Assembly: GCF_008704715.1 (NCBI RefSeq)
Contig: NZ_CP023689.1
Location: forward strand, 8,370,001-8,434,000
From: Streptomyces chartreusis
GTDB taxonomy: Bacteria; Actinomycetota; Actinomycetes; Streptomycetales; Streptomycetaceae
Length of the DNA: 64,000 bases
Reading direction: 5' to 3'
Part shown: positions 1-8,194 of the stretch, in pieces
Position numbering within the stretch: position 1 is the first letter of the stretch
Layout: every line of letters begins with the position of its first letter
The notes under the pieces: model-generated
Told to the model about the DNA's origin: nothing
Database searches by the model: none
Seen by the model: only the letters and a program-made list of their open reading frames with translations
Program-made: the position numbers and the translations under genes

Positions 1-2
1 AG

Positions 3-395
3 CCCGTGCACACCGTGCACCGCTCGCGCGTGACGCACGGTCAGCCCGTCGCCGCAGAACTGCTGTACATCCCCCAGTCGTCGGTGCCCGACCTCTCCGG
101 CATCGACGCCCCGTCCGGTGCGGCACGCGCGCGTGCCGTGCTGCGCGAACTGCACCGGCTGGAGCTGGAGGGCCAGGACAGCGCCGTCGAGCTTGGCTCG
201 GCCCGCGCGGACGACGCCAAGGCGCTGGACCGCCTCCCCGGGGCGCCCGTCCTCGTCGTGACGACCCGCTACATCGCCGCGGGCCGCACCGCCGCGCTCT
301 CCGTCGCCACGTACCGCGCGGACACCTGCCGCCTGACCTTCGGCGACTCCGGCGGCGTGGAGATACACGAGGACCCGCAGCGCCGCGCGTCCTGA
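3..395 (+). CDS. GntR-family regulator, C-terminal UTRA domain (5' end outside window)
   Basis: The reading frame is open at the left edge, so only the last 130 or so residues are visible; the DNA-binding domain lies outside the window. What remains reads like the ligand-binding UTRA domain of HutC-type GntR regulators: an effector pocket region, a central 'VLVVTTRYIAAGRTAALSV' strand pair and a short 'RLTFGDSGG' end. UTRA domains bind small metabolites, often sugars or amino sugars, and control DNA affinity. A strong hairpin follows the stop codon. The effector cannot be told from this fragment. Confidence 0.7.
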   Translation, partial: PVHTVHRSRVTHGQPVAAELLYIPQSSVPDLSGIDAPSGAARARAVLRELHRLELEGQDSAVELGSARADDAKALDRLPGAPVLVVTTRYIAAGRTAALSVATYRADTCRLTFGDSGGVEIHEDPQRRAS

Positions 396-413
396 CGACC
401 GCACAGACCGAAC

Positions 414-454
414 ACGGCCGCGCGCCCCGGATGTCGTCCGGGGCGCGCGGCCGT
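414..454. terminator. Bidirectional terminator between the GntR and ROK genes
   Basis: An inverted repeat with perfectly paired arms of about 18 bp (414-431 and 437-454) around a TGTCG loop lies between two convergent genes, 20 bp after one stop and 48 bp before the other. Long GC-rich hairpins without a U-tract are the usual Streptomyces terminator form. Confidence 0.8.
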
Positions 455-501
455 CGTACGGGGCCCGATCATGGAATCGACCGGAGCCGGGGCCGGGCCG
501 G

Positions 502-1659
502 TCAGCGGCGGCCCGTCACCGTGCCCTCCACCGCGAACAGCTGCTCCTCCACATGGTCGAGGGCGAGCCGCAGGGCGCCGGTCGCGACCGCTGCCTCGCC
601 GAGGAGGGAGAGGGCCACGTTCGGGGGGCGCAGGCAGTAGCGGGCCAGCTCGCGTCGCAGGGGCTCCAGCACGCCGTCGAGCCCGGCCGCCCAGCCGCCG
701 ACGACGACCAGCTCGGGGTCGAGGGCGAGCACGAGCGCGGCCACGTCGTGGACCAGGCGCTGGATGAAGCGGTCGACGGCTGCGAGGGCCTGCTGGTCGC
801 CCTCGCGTGCCTGGGCGAACACCTCGGCGACGGCGTGCTCGTCCAGCGGCCGCAGGGGTTCGTCCGTGGTCGACAGCAGGGTCTCCGGCGTCGCCTCACG
901 GCCCAGCAGATGCAGGGCGCCGATCTCACCGGCCGCCCCGCCGTACCCCCGGTGCAACTGTCCGCCGATCAGCGACCCGGCGCCCGGGCTGAGCCCGGCC
1001 AGCACCATCACCACGTCGTCGGACTCGGTCGCCGAACCCTTCCAGTGCTCGGCGACCGCCGCCGCGTTCGCGTCGTTCTCCACCAGGACCGGGCACTTGA
1101 AGGACCGGCTCAGCCGCTCACCGAGCCGCAGCCCGGTCCACTCCGGCAGCGCGGCGCCCAGCCGCACGGTGCCGTCCGCGTCCACGATGCCCGGCGTCGC
1201 GACCCCCACGGCCCGCAGCGAACCACGGGAGACACCGGCCCGCCGCAGCAGCTCGGCGACGCCCGTACGCACCCGCTCCAGCCGCTCGTCCGCCGGCGCC
1301 GTCTCGTCCACGTCCTTGGCGATGGAGCCCAGCACCCGGCCGTCGAGGTCGGCGAGGAGCGCGGCGACCCGGTGCGCGCCTATCTCCACGCCCAGCAGAT
1401 GCCCCGCCTCCGCCCGGAACCGGAACCGCCGCGCGGGCCGCCCCTGACGCCGTACGACACTCTCGTCCGCCGCCTTCTCGACGACGTACCCCGCCTCGAT
1501 GAGTCCCTCGACCACGCCCTCGACGGTCGGCCGGGACAGTCCGGTCACCCGGGTGATCTCCGTCAGCGTGGCGGCGTCCGTGGCACGCAGGGCGTGCAGC
1601 ACCACCGCGGAGTTGATCCTTCGCAGCAGCGAGGGATCCCCGCCGGTCAGCTGCCCCAA
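502..1659 (-). CDS. ROK-family transcriptional regulator
   Basis: NagC/XylR-type regulator: an N-terminal winged helix-turn-helix (about residues 10-70, 'TEITRVTGLSRPTVEGVVEGL') followed by a ROK sugar-kinase fold ('LLGVEIGAHRVAALLADLDG', then 'ENDANAAAVAEHW' and 'GAAGEIGALHL'). The usual ROK zinc Cys cluster (CxCGxxGC) is not seen, so kinase activity is unlikely. The start chosen is a TTG at 1659, which gives 385 residues beginning LGQLTGGDPSLL, because GGGAGGA lies about 7 nt before it. A GTG at 1734 would add 25 Pro/Arg-rich residues and swallow the palindrome at 1700-1725. Likely senses a sugar; target genes are not evident from the neighbours. Confidence 0.85.
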   Translation of the reverse strand: MGQLTGGDPSLLRRINSAVVLHALRATDAATLTEITRVTGLSRPTVEGVVEGLIEAGYVVEKAADESVVRRQGRPARRFRFRAEAGHLLGVEIGAHRVAALLADLDGRVLGSIAKDVDETAPADERLERVRTGVAELLRRAGVSRGSLRAVGVATPGIVDADGTVRLGAALPEWTGLRLGERLSRSFKCPVLVENDANAAAVAEHWKGSATESDDVVMVLAGLSPGAGSLIGGQLHRGYGGAAGEIGALHLLGREATPETLLSTTDEPLRPLDEHAVAEVFAQAREGDQQALAAVDRFIQRLVHDVAALVLALDPELVVVGGWAAGLDGVLEPLRRELARYCLRPPNVALSLLGEAAVATGALRLALDHVEEQLFAVEGTVTGRR

Positions 1660-1699
1660 CGTCCGTCCTCCCAGCTCGTGCGCGTGTTGGGCGGATGGT

Positions 1700-1725
1700 A
1701 CTCGCCGGTGCGGACCCCGGCGAGT
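1700..1725. promoter_or_regulatory. Inverted repeat upstream of the ROK gene, candidate operator
   Basis: Arms ACTCGCCGG (1700-1708) and CCGGCGAGT (1717-1725) are perfect 9-bp complements with an 8-bp spacer. The repeat sits about 40 bp upstream of the preferred TTG start, where an autoregulatory operator would be expected. Function is inferred from position only. Confidence 0.4.
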
Positions 1726-1771
1726 GGTGGGCACCGCCTACCTGGCCCCGGCCCGCCCGCGGCCGGGTGGA

Positions 1772-2434
1772 TCACCCCGGTGCCACGAACCCCGACTCGA
1801 ACGCCGTGATCACCGCCTGCGTGCGATCGCGTGCCCCCAGTTTCGCCAGGACGGCACTCACATGCGACTTCACCGTCTCCGTCCCCACCACCAGCCGGGC
1901 GGCGATCTCCGCGTTCGACAGCCCCCGCGCCATCAGCCGCAGCACCTCGGCCTCCCGCTCGGTCAGCCGCGCCCGCTCCAGCTGGGCGCGTGCCGCCCGG
2001 TTCCCGCCGTCGTCGCCGTACTGCGCGGCCAGTTGCCGCACCGAGGCCGGGAACAGCAGCGACTCGCCCTCGGCGACCAGCCGCACCGCGTGCACGATCT
2101 CGGCCGGCCGGGCCCGCTTCAGCAGGAAGCCGTCGGCACCGGCGCGCAGCGCTTCGTTTACGTACTCGTCGTTCTCGAAGGTCGTGACGACGAGGATCTT
2201 CGGCGGCTCGTCCACCGTCCGCAGCACCGCGCGCGTGGCCTCGATCCCGTCCAGCAGCGGCATGCGCACGTCCATGGCGACGACGTCGGGCCGCAGTTGC
2301 CGCACCAGCGGAATCACCGCGGCCCCGTCGGCCGCCTCCCCGACGACCTCGATGTCGGGCTGCGCCTCCAACACGGCCCGCAGACCCGCGCGTACGAGGG
2401 GTTCGTCGTCGACGAGGAGAACGGTGACCGGCAT
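1772..2434 (-). CDS. NarL/FixJ-type response regulator
   Basis: Receiver domain at residues 1-120 with the acidic pair VDDE near residue 9, phospho-acceptor Asp55 in '[13 protein letters not shown]' and a Lys in the 'LLKRA' position. A LuxR-type helix-turn-helix follows at about 150-210 ('[22 protein letters not shown]', '[15 protein letters not shown]'). Full length (220 aa) for the family. The partner kinase is encoded just upstream on the same strand with a 14-bp gap, so the two form an operon. They are divergent from an ABC exporter, which is the likely regulated target. Confidence 0.93.
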   Translation of the reverse strand: MPVTVLLVDDEPLVRAGLRAVLEAQPDIEVVGEAADGAAVIPLVRQLRPDVVAMDVRMPLLDGIEATRAVLRTVDEPPKILVVTTFENDEYVNEALRAGADGFLLKRARPAEIVHAVRLVAEGESLLFPASVRQLAAQYGDDGGNRAARAQLERARLTEREAEVLRLMARGLSNAEIAARLVVGTETVKSHVSAVLAKLGARDRTQAVITAFESGFVAPG

Positions 2435-2448
2435 CCGGTCAGCCTAGA

Positions 2449-3618
2449 TCAACTCACCGGCAGCTCCACATGCACCTGCCAGTCACCCTCGGCGGGACCG
2501 GTCAGCGCGTGTCCGCCCAGCATGGCCGCCCGCTCGCGTATGCCACGCAGGCCGCTGCCCCTGCCGGGCCCGGGTATCTCGGCGGTCAGGGGATTGCGGA
2601 TGTCGAGGGTGAGCGTGCCGTCCGCGACCCCGATGCGCACCCGCGCCGGCACGGAACCCCCGTGGCGCAGCACATTCGTCAGCGACTCCTGGAGGATGCG
2701 ATAGCCCTCCCGGGAGACCGGCCCCGGCACGGTGTCCAACGGCCCCGTCATCTCGACGTCGACCTTGGTGCCGGAGGCCCGCGCGGACTCCAGCAGACGG
2801 TCGGCGTCCGTGAGCGTAGGACGGCTGCTGACGGGCCGCTCGGACTCCCGCAGCACGCCGAGGACCCGCTCCAGGTCCTCCAGGGCGGCCCGGCCGGTGT
2901 CCTCGATGGCGGCCAGGGCCCGGTCGGTGAAGGCCGGATCACCGGCCGCGCGGGCCGCACCCGCCTGCACGACCGCCACGGTCAGGGCATGGCCGATGGA
3001 GTCGTGCAGTTCGCGGGCGATGCGCGTGCGTTCCAGGAGCTGTTCGGTGCGTTCCTCCAGGGCGGCGAGGCGCTCGGCCGGGGACGGGCCCAGCAGGCGC
3101 AGCGCGAGCGCGGTGACGAGATGTCCCGAGGCCACGACCGTCCCCGCGAGGGCGGCCAGCGGCACGGGCACGAGCAGGACGTGCCACCAGGCGTGACCGG
3201 CGAGGACGAACAGGTCGGCATCGGTGTCGTCCCCGCCGAACGGCGCCGCGATCAAGTCCACGATGAAGAACAGCAGTTGGGCGGCGAGGGTCGTGGCCAC
3301 GCAGCCGAGCACCAGTCGCGCCTCCAGCCACACGACGACTCGTCCCCGGTCGCCCCAGGAGGCGGACGGTGCGACGACGATGTCGTTGCCGCCCCGGTCG
3401 TGCCGCTGACCGGTCAGCAACAGCCTGGCCTGGAGCCCCTCCACGGTCCGCATCGCGGGCACCAGGCCCGCCGGCGCCAGCAGTGCGGCGGCCACCACCC
3501 AGGTCCACCACTCCTCCCGGACGAACAGCAGCATGGCGGGCCACACGATGGCGATGATCAGGTGCAGCAGTCGTGTGTACGTCACCGCCCGGCCGAACGG
3601 GCGCAGCAAGCGGACCAT
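2449..3618 (-). CDS. Two-component sensor histidine kinase (HisKA_3 type)
   Basis: 389 residues. The N-terminal half has four predicted membrane segments (about 15-34, 38-55, 103-125, 143-172). The phosphorylated His205 lies in 'TRIARELHDSIGHALTV', the HisKA_3 signature, followed by a HATPase domain with 'LQESLTNVLRHG' (N box) and 'GRGSGLRGIRERAAMLGG' (G box). ATG at 3618 is chosen; the frame stays open far upstream, but that region is antisense to the divergent ABC ATPase gene. Pairs with the response regulator downstream. No extracellular sensor domain of any size is present, so the signal may be sensed in the membrane. Confidence 0.92.
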   Translation of the reverse strand: MVRLLRPFGRAVTYTRLLHLIIAIVWPAMLLFVREEWWTWVVAAALLAPAGLVPAMRTVEGLQARLLLTGQRHDRGGNDIVVAPSASWGDRGRVVVWLEARLVLGCVATTLAAQLLFFIVDLIAAPFGGDDTDADLFVLAGHAWWHVLLVPVPLAALAGTVVASGHLVTALALRLLGPSPAERLAALEERTEQLLERTRIARELHDSIGHALTVAVVQAGAARAAGDPAFTDRALAAIEDTGRAALEDLERVLGVLRESERPVSSRPTLTDADRLLESARASGTKVDVEMTGPLDTVPGPVSREGYRILQESLTNVLRHGGSVPARVRIGVADGTLTLDIRNPLTAEIPGPGRGSGLRGIRERAAMLGGHALTGPAEGDWQVHVELPVS

Positions 3619-3652
3619 TTCGTCATCGTGCCAGCCACCACTGACAACGGAC

Positions 3653-3670
3653 CTCCCCCGCACGGGGGAG
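3653..3670. promoter_or_regulatory. Inverted repeat in the kinase/ABC divergent promoter region
   Basis: CTCCCCCG-CA-CGGGGGAG is a perfect 8-bp-arm repeat midway between the two divergent starts, with a second GGGGGAG at about 3687. Position suggests a response-regulator operator or a 5'-UTR hairpin. Inference only. Confidence 0.4.
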
Positions 3671-3726
3671 ACGATCTCCACCGGCGGGGGAGGGCCCGGA
3701 CCGGCCCCCGCGGCCAGGCTGATGCC

Positions 3727-4647
3727 ATGACCAGCATCGAGATCCAGGCACTCACCAAGGAGTACGGCACCCGGCGCGCCGTGGACGACCTCACCTGCAC
3801 CGTCCTCCCCGGCCGCGTGACCGGTTTCCTCGGCCCCAACGGCGCCGGGAAGTCCACCACCATGCGACTCGTGCTCGGCCTCGACCGGCCGACCTCCGGC
3901 ACCGCCACCGTCGGCGGCCGGGCCTACGCGACCCTGAACGAACCCCTGCGCCACGTGGGCGCGTTGCTGGACGCCCAGGCGGCCCACGGCTCGCGCACCG
4001 GCCGTGACCATCTGCGTGTCCTGGCGGCGAGCAACCGCATCCCGGACCGCCGGGTCGACGAGGTGCTCCAGGAGACGGGGCTGTCGTCCGTGGCCCGTCG
4101 CCGGGTGAAGACGTACTCGCTCGGCATGCGCCAGCGGCTCGGCATCGCCGGGGCGCTGCTCGGCGATCCCGAGGTCGTCATGCTCGACGAACCGTCCAAC
4201 GGCCTGGACCCGGAAGGCATCATCTGGATCCGCGGCCTGCTGCGCCGCCTGGCGGAGGAGGGGCGCACGGTGCTGGTCTCCAGCCACCTCATGAACGAGA
4301 CCGCGTCCTTCGCCGATCACCTGGTGGTCCTCGGCCGCGGGCGTCTCCTGGCGGACACCCCGATGCGCGAGTTCATCCACGCACGCGTGGAACCCCGTGT
4401 CCGCGTCCGCACCCCGGACGCCACCGCGCTCAGGACCGCGCTCGCCCGGCACGGGCACGACGCCGTCCAGCACGAGGACGGGCACTGGATCGTGCGCCAC
4501 GCACGCGTGGACGACATCGGCCGGCTCGCCTCCGAGGCAGGCGTCCCGCTCCTCGAACTCGCCTCGGAGGAGGGCACCTTGGAACAGGCCTACCTCGATC
4601 TGACGGCCGGCGAGACCGAGTTCACCGCACAGCCCCAGGAGGCCTGA
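3727..4647 (+). CDS. ABC transporter ATP-binding protein
   Basis: Drug/lantibiotic-exporter-type ABC ATPase, 306 aa. Walker A is GPNGAGKST (residues 36-44), the signature is 'YSLGMRQRLGIAGALLG' and Walker B is 'VVMLDEPSNGLDPEG', with an H-loop in 'LVSSHLMNE'. The C-terminal 80 residues form the small accessory domain typical of CcmA/BcrA-like ATPases. The membrane partner starts 2 bp downstream. Divergent from a NarL-type two-component operon, an arrangement typical of inducible export of antimicrobials or envelope stress agents; the substrate is unknown. Confidence 0.93.
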   Translation: MTSIEIQALTKEYGTRRAVDDLTCTVLPGRVTGFLGPNGAGKSTTMRLVLGLDRPTSGTATVGGRAYATLNEPLRHVGALLDAQAAHGSRTGRDHLRVLAASNRIPDRRVDEVLQETGLSSVARRRVKTYSLGMRQRLGIAGALLGDPEVVMLDEPSNGLDPEGIIWIRGLLRRLAEEGRTVLVSSHLMNETASFADHLVVLGRGRLLADTPMREFIHARVEPRVRVRTPDATALRTALARHGHDAVQHEDGHWIVRHARVDDIGRLASEAGVPLLELASEEGTLEQAYLDLTAGETEFTAQPQEA

Positions 4648-4649
4648 TC

Positions 4650-5375
4650 ATGGCATTCACGCCCGTACTCCATGCGGAATGGCTCAAGATCCGTACGCTG
4701 CGCTCGCTGCCGGGATCGCTGCTTGCGCTGTTCGCGGTGACCACGGCGTTCGCAGCGCTGGCCGGAGCCGACGGGAGCTCCGACCCCGACTTCGACCCCT
4801 TGTTCACCTCGTTCTTCGGGGTCCTGCCCGGCCAGATCGCCGCCGTCTCGTTCGGCGCCATGGCGGTGTCGTCGGAGTACCACGGCGGCGCCCTCCGGCT
4901 GACACTCGCCGCGGTGCCGCGGCGCGGGCGGTGGTTCGCCGCCAAGATGACGGCCATCGCGGTACCGGCCCTGCTCGTCGGACTGGTCACCGCCCTCGCG
5001 GCACTGGCCGTCGCCCGCGCGGGACTCGGCTCGGCGGCGAACGGACTCACAACTGCCCAGCAGGTGCGAGGCGTTCTCGGCTGCGGTGTCTACCTCATGC
5101 TCATGGCCCTGTTCGCGGCCGGTCTCACCGCCGTGCTCCGCAGCGGGGTCGCCACCCTGTCCGTCCTCATCCCGTTCATCCTCGTGGTGTCCTTCGTCGT
5201 CGGCGACGCCGTGGGCACCGTGGCCGACTACCTGCCCGACAAGGCCGGCCAGATCGTCCTGCACCAGACCTACGACGGCACCCTCGGACCGTGGTCGGGC
5301 CTGGCGGTGACCGCGCTCTGGACGGCTGCCGCCCTGCTGGCGGGGGTCTGGAGCGTGCGGCGCCGGGACGCCTGA
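4650..5375 (+). CDS. ABC transporter permease (ABC-2 type)
   Basis: 241 residues starting 'MAFTPVLHAEWLKIRTLRS', the usual opening of ABC-2 permeases that sit beside BcrA-type ATPases. Six hydrophobic segments are visible: one near 20-40 and the rest spread between about 55 and 235. Translationally close to the ATPase gene (2-bp gap), so the two subunits form one exporter. No other domain is present. Confidence 0.88.
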   Translation: MAFTPVLHAEWLKIRTLRSLPGSLLALFAVTTAFAALAGADGSSDPDFDPLFTSFFGVLPGQIAAVSFGAMAVSSEYHGGALRLTLAAVPRRGRWFAAKMTAIAVPALLVGLVTALAALAVARAGLGSAANGLTTAQQVRGVLGCGVYLMLMALFAAGLTAVLRSGVATLSVLIPFILVVSFVVGDAVGTVADYLPDKAGQIVLHQTYDGTLGPWSGLAVTALWTAAALLAGVWSVRRRDA

Positions 5376-5416
5376 CGGCACGCCAATTGTCAGTGCGGCC
5401 GGGTTTACTGGACCCC

Positions 5417-5845
5417 ATGAACATCGCGCGGCACATCGCCCTCGTCGACGAGTTGTGCTCCCGCCCGTTCACGGCGGAACACAGCACGTACGAGGGCGGC
5501 GAGAGCGGACCCGGGTACCACCTCGCCGTGTTAGAGAGCAGCCACGGCGACTGCGGGACACGGGCATCGACGGTGGAGCAGTTCGAGAAGTACCGCGACG
5601 CACTCCACGAACCGCTCGCCGCGCGGTGGGGGGAGAAGCCCCCGTGGAACGGCCAGACCACCTTGCTGCGCACCGCGGACGAGGAGATACCCGAGCCCTG
5701 GGCGTTGCTCGGCAAACGCGTCCGCGTGGCCTACGTCTGGGAAGCGGTGGGCACGGGCCGTTGGCTGGTGCTGGCTGTCGCCGACCGCGACGAGTCCGAC
5801 GACGTGAAGCTCATAGCTGTGGCGACGGAAACCGACCCGCCGTGA
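5417..5845 (+). CDS. Hypothetical protein with a TTA codon
   Basis: 142-residue soluble protein without a motif I recognise. It is acidic, with a 'STVEQFEKYRDALHEPLAARWG' helix and a C-terminal beta-rich half ('RVRVAYVWEAVGTGRWLVLAVADRDE'). Chosen start is ATG 5417. Codon 39 (5531-5533) is TTA, the rarest Streptomyces codon, read only by the bldA tRNA, so full translation is expected late in development. It follows the ABC permease by 41 bp and may be separately transcribed. Confidence 0.7.
   Translation: MNIARHIALVDELCSRPFTAEHSTYEGGESGPGYHLAVLESSHGDCGTRASTVEQFEKYRDALHEPLAARWGEKPPWNGQTTLLRTADEEIPEPWALLGKRVRVAYVWEAVGTGRWLVLAVADRDESDDVKLIAVATETDPP
5531..5533 (+). other. In-frame TTA (bldA-dependent) codon
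   Basis: Codon 39 of the hypothetical gene starting at 5417 (GTG TTA GAG). TTA is the target of the developmental leucyl-tRNA gene bldA in streptomycetes. It is one of only two in-frame TTA codons I found in this window. Confidence 0.75.
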
Positions 5846-5875
5846 CCACCTGACCTGACCGACCGGAGCGCCCCG

Positions 5876-6424
5876 TCAGGTGTCGTCCGCCGCCACCCGC
5901 AGCCGCCCGTATTCCTCCGCCATCGTCGCCGCAGTCCAATGCGCGTTCAGCCCGCTCGGGTTCGGCAGGACCCACACGCGCGTGTCCCCGATCGTCCGCT
6001 CCTGGGGACCCACCTGCGCCTTGCGGTCGTCGAAAGCCGCCCGGTAGGCGGTGACCCCGACGACGGCCAGCCAACGCGGCCGCAGCCGCCCCACCTTCGT
6101 CGCGAGCAGCCGCCCGCCCTCCCGGTACTCCTGCGCGCTCAGTTCGTCGGCCCGTGCGGTCGCCCGCGCGACGACGTTCGTGATGCCGAGCCCGTACGAG
6201 AGCAACTCATCCTGCTCCGACGGCTTCAAGAGCCTCGGTGTGAAGCCGGACAGATGCAGCACCGGCCAGAAGCGGTTGCCGGGGCGGGCGAAGTGATGGC
6301 CGGTCGCGGCCGTCATCAGACCCGGGTTGATACCGCAGAACAGCACATGGAGGCCGTCCGCGACGACATCGGGGACGAGTCGGTCACGGGCGGCCGCCAG
6401 CTGCTCCTGCGTGAAGCGAGTCAT
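5876..6424 (-). CDS. mug: G/U mismatch-specific uracil-DNA glycosylase (Mug)
   Basis: 182 residues. Motif 1 of the Mug/TDG branch of uracil-DNA glycosylases, GINPG, is followed by 'GHHFARPGNRFWPVLHLSG'; the second catalytic loop is 'NPSGLNAHW'. The enzyme removes uracil or ethenocytosine opposite guanine by base flipping in base-excision repair. It is convergent with the hypothetical gene on its left and sits 13 bp downstream of purB on the same strand, so it may be read through from purB. Confidence 0.92.
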   Translation of the reverse strand: MTRFTQEQLAAARDRLVPDVVADGLHVLFCGINPGLMTAATGHHFARPGNRFWPVLHLSGFTPRLLKPSEQDELLSYGLGITNVVARATARADELSAQEYREGGRLLATKVGRLRPRWLAVVGVTAYRAAFDDRKAQVGPQERTIGDTRVWVLPNPSGLNAHWTAATMAEEYGRLRVAADDT

Positions 6425-6437
6425 ACCGGGAGAGGCG

Positions 6438-7880
6438 TCAGAGGATGGCCCCGGGCGTGTAACCGGCGGCCTCCGGGCGCTGCTTCACGATCTCCTCGAT
6501 CCGGCCGACGACCACGCCGACCTGGTCCGCCGCGGCACCCGTGAAGGACAGCTTGTCGGCCATCAGCGCGTCCAGCCCGGCACGGTCCAGCGGGATCCGC
6601 TCGTCGGCGGCCAGCTTGTCGAGCAGCTCGTTGCGCTCGGCACCCTGCTCGCGCATCGCCAGCGCGGAGGCGACGGCGTTCTCCTTGATCGCCTCGTGCG
6701 CGACCTCACGGCCGACGCCCGCGCGCACCGCGCCCATCAGCACCTTGGTGGTGGCGAGGAAGGGGAGGTAGCGGTCCAGCTCGCGGGCCACGACGGCCGG
6801 GAACGCCCCGAACTCGTCCAGCACCGTCAGGAACGTCTCCAGCAGGCCGTCCAGCGCGAAGAACGCGTCCGGCAGCGCGACCCGGCGCACCACCGAGCAG
6901 GACACGTCGCCCTCGTTCCACTGGTCGCCCGCCAGCTCGCCGGTCATCGAGGCGTAGCCGCGCAGGATGACCATGAGGCCGTTGACGCGCTCGCACGACC
7001 GCGTGTTCATCTTGTGCGGCATCGCGGAGGAGCCGACCTGGCCCGGCTTGAAGCCCTCGGTGACCAGCTCGTGCCCGGCCATCAGCCGGACCGTCTTGGC
7101 CAGCGAGGACGGCGCCGCCGCCAGCTGCACCAGCGCGGTCACGACCTCGTAGTCCAGCGAGCGCGGGTAGACCTGGCCGACCGAGGTGAACGCCTGCGAG
7201 AAGCCCAGGTGCCGGGCGATTCGGTCCTCCAGCTCGGCGAGCTTCGAGGCGTCCCCGCCCAGCAGGTCCAGCATGTCCTGTGCCGTGCCGACCGGGCCCT
7301 TGATGCCGCGCAGCGGGTAGCGGGCAAGCAGCTCCTCGACCCGGCCGTACGCCACGAGCAGCTCGTCGGCGGCGGTCGCGAACCGCTTGCCCAGCGTCGT
7401 GGCCTGCGCGGCGACGTTGTGCGAGCGGCCGGCCATGACCAGCTCGCCGTACTCGCCTGCCAGCTTGCCGAGGCGCGCCAGCACGGCCACCGTACGGTCG
7501 CGCACCAGCTCCAGCGAGAGCCGGACCTGGAGCTGCTCGACGTTCTCCGTGAGGTCGCGGGACGTCATGCCCTTGTGGACGTGCTCGTGCCCGGCGAGGT
7601 CGTTGAACTCCTCGATCCGCGCCTTCACGTCGTGCCGCGTGACCTTCTCGCGCTCGGCGATCGAGGCCAGGTCGACGGTGTCGAGGACGCGCTCGTAGTC
7701 GGCGATCGCCTCGTCCGGCACCTCGATGCCGAGGTCCTTCTGGGCCCGCAGTACGGCGAGCCAGAGCCGGCGCTCGAGCTTCACCTTCTCCTCGGGGGAC
7801 CAGAGCGTGGCGAGCTCGGTGGAGGCGTAGCGTCCGGCGAGGACGTTCGGGATGCGGGGCTTGGCGGGCGCAGAAGTCAC
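6438..7880 (-). CDS. purB: Adenylosuccinate lyase
   Basis: 480-residue fumarase/aspartase-superfamily lyase. The family signature appears as 'GSSAMPHKMNTRSCE', and the conserved 'MTSRDLTEN' and 'GRSHNVAAQATTLGKRFA' (catalytic His region) are present. It cleaves SAICAR and adenylosuccinate with release of fumarate, acting twice in purine synthesis. Start is GTG at 7880. No other pur genes are adjacent, which is usual for this locus in Streptomyces. Confidence 0.95.
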   Translation of the reverse strand: MTSAPAKPRIPNVLAGRYASTELATLWSPEEKVKLERRLWLAVLRAQKDLGIEVPDEAIADYERVLDTVDLASIAEREKVTRHDVKARIEEFNDLAGHEHVHKGMTSRDLTENVEQLQVRLSLELVRDRTVAVLARLGKLAGEYGELVMAGRSHNVAAQATTLGKRFATAADELLVAYGRVEELLARYPLRGIKGPVGTAQDMLDLLGGDASKLAELEDRIARHLGFSQAFTSVGQVYPRSLDYEVVTALVQLAAAPSSLAKTVRLMAGHELVTEGFKPGQVGSSAMPHKMNTRSCERVNGLMVILRGYASMTGELAGDQWNEGDVSCSVVRRVALPDAFFALDGLLETFLTVLDEFGAFPAVVARELDRYLPFLATTKVLMGAVRAGVGREVAHEAIKENAVASALAMREQGAERNELLDKLAADERIPLDRAGLDALMADKLSFTGAAADQVGVVVGRIEEIVKQRPEAAGYTPGAIL

Positions 7881-8194
7881 GTGTACGGAGTTTACCCGGC
7901 GTCCTGCGGGCCCCCGACGGAGCGGCCCAGGTCAGCGATGCTCCCCGTGCGGCCGTCGCCCCGGTCCGCGAGACGGACGGTATCGGCGCGGGCGATCGGG
8001 TGAATTCCCAGTACATCGACGCGTCCCGGTTTCCTGGGGCCTCCACATTTCGTTCATAGTCTGCAAGTCGTGGCGAGTTTGAGCGCGCGGCATCCCGGCT
8101 CCTCCCACGACCTAGCCGATCCCGGCATTCGACGACATCGCGTCAATGACCGGCGTCGGCTTCCCCATTTCTCCCGAGAGAAAGACGAACGACA
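7881..8194. other. Intergenic region between purB and the repeat-protein gene
   Basis: 314 bp between divergent genes, so it must hold both promoters. It has a lower-GC stretch (about 8035-8200), as expected for the repeat-protein promoter and leader. I see no convincing gene, riboswitch or strong hairpin. The ribosome-binding site before ATG 8195 is weak (GAGAAAG). Confidence 0.4.

Noticed and set aside
553-1809. Long plus-strand open frame opposite the ROK gene
   Set aside because: Shadow frame; the minus-strand ROK protein has a full domain structure.
3619-4500. N-terminal extension of the histidine kinase by 294 codons
   Set aside because: The extension is antisense to the ABC ATPase gene and has no domain; ATG 3618 gives a normal kinase.
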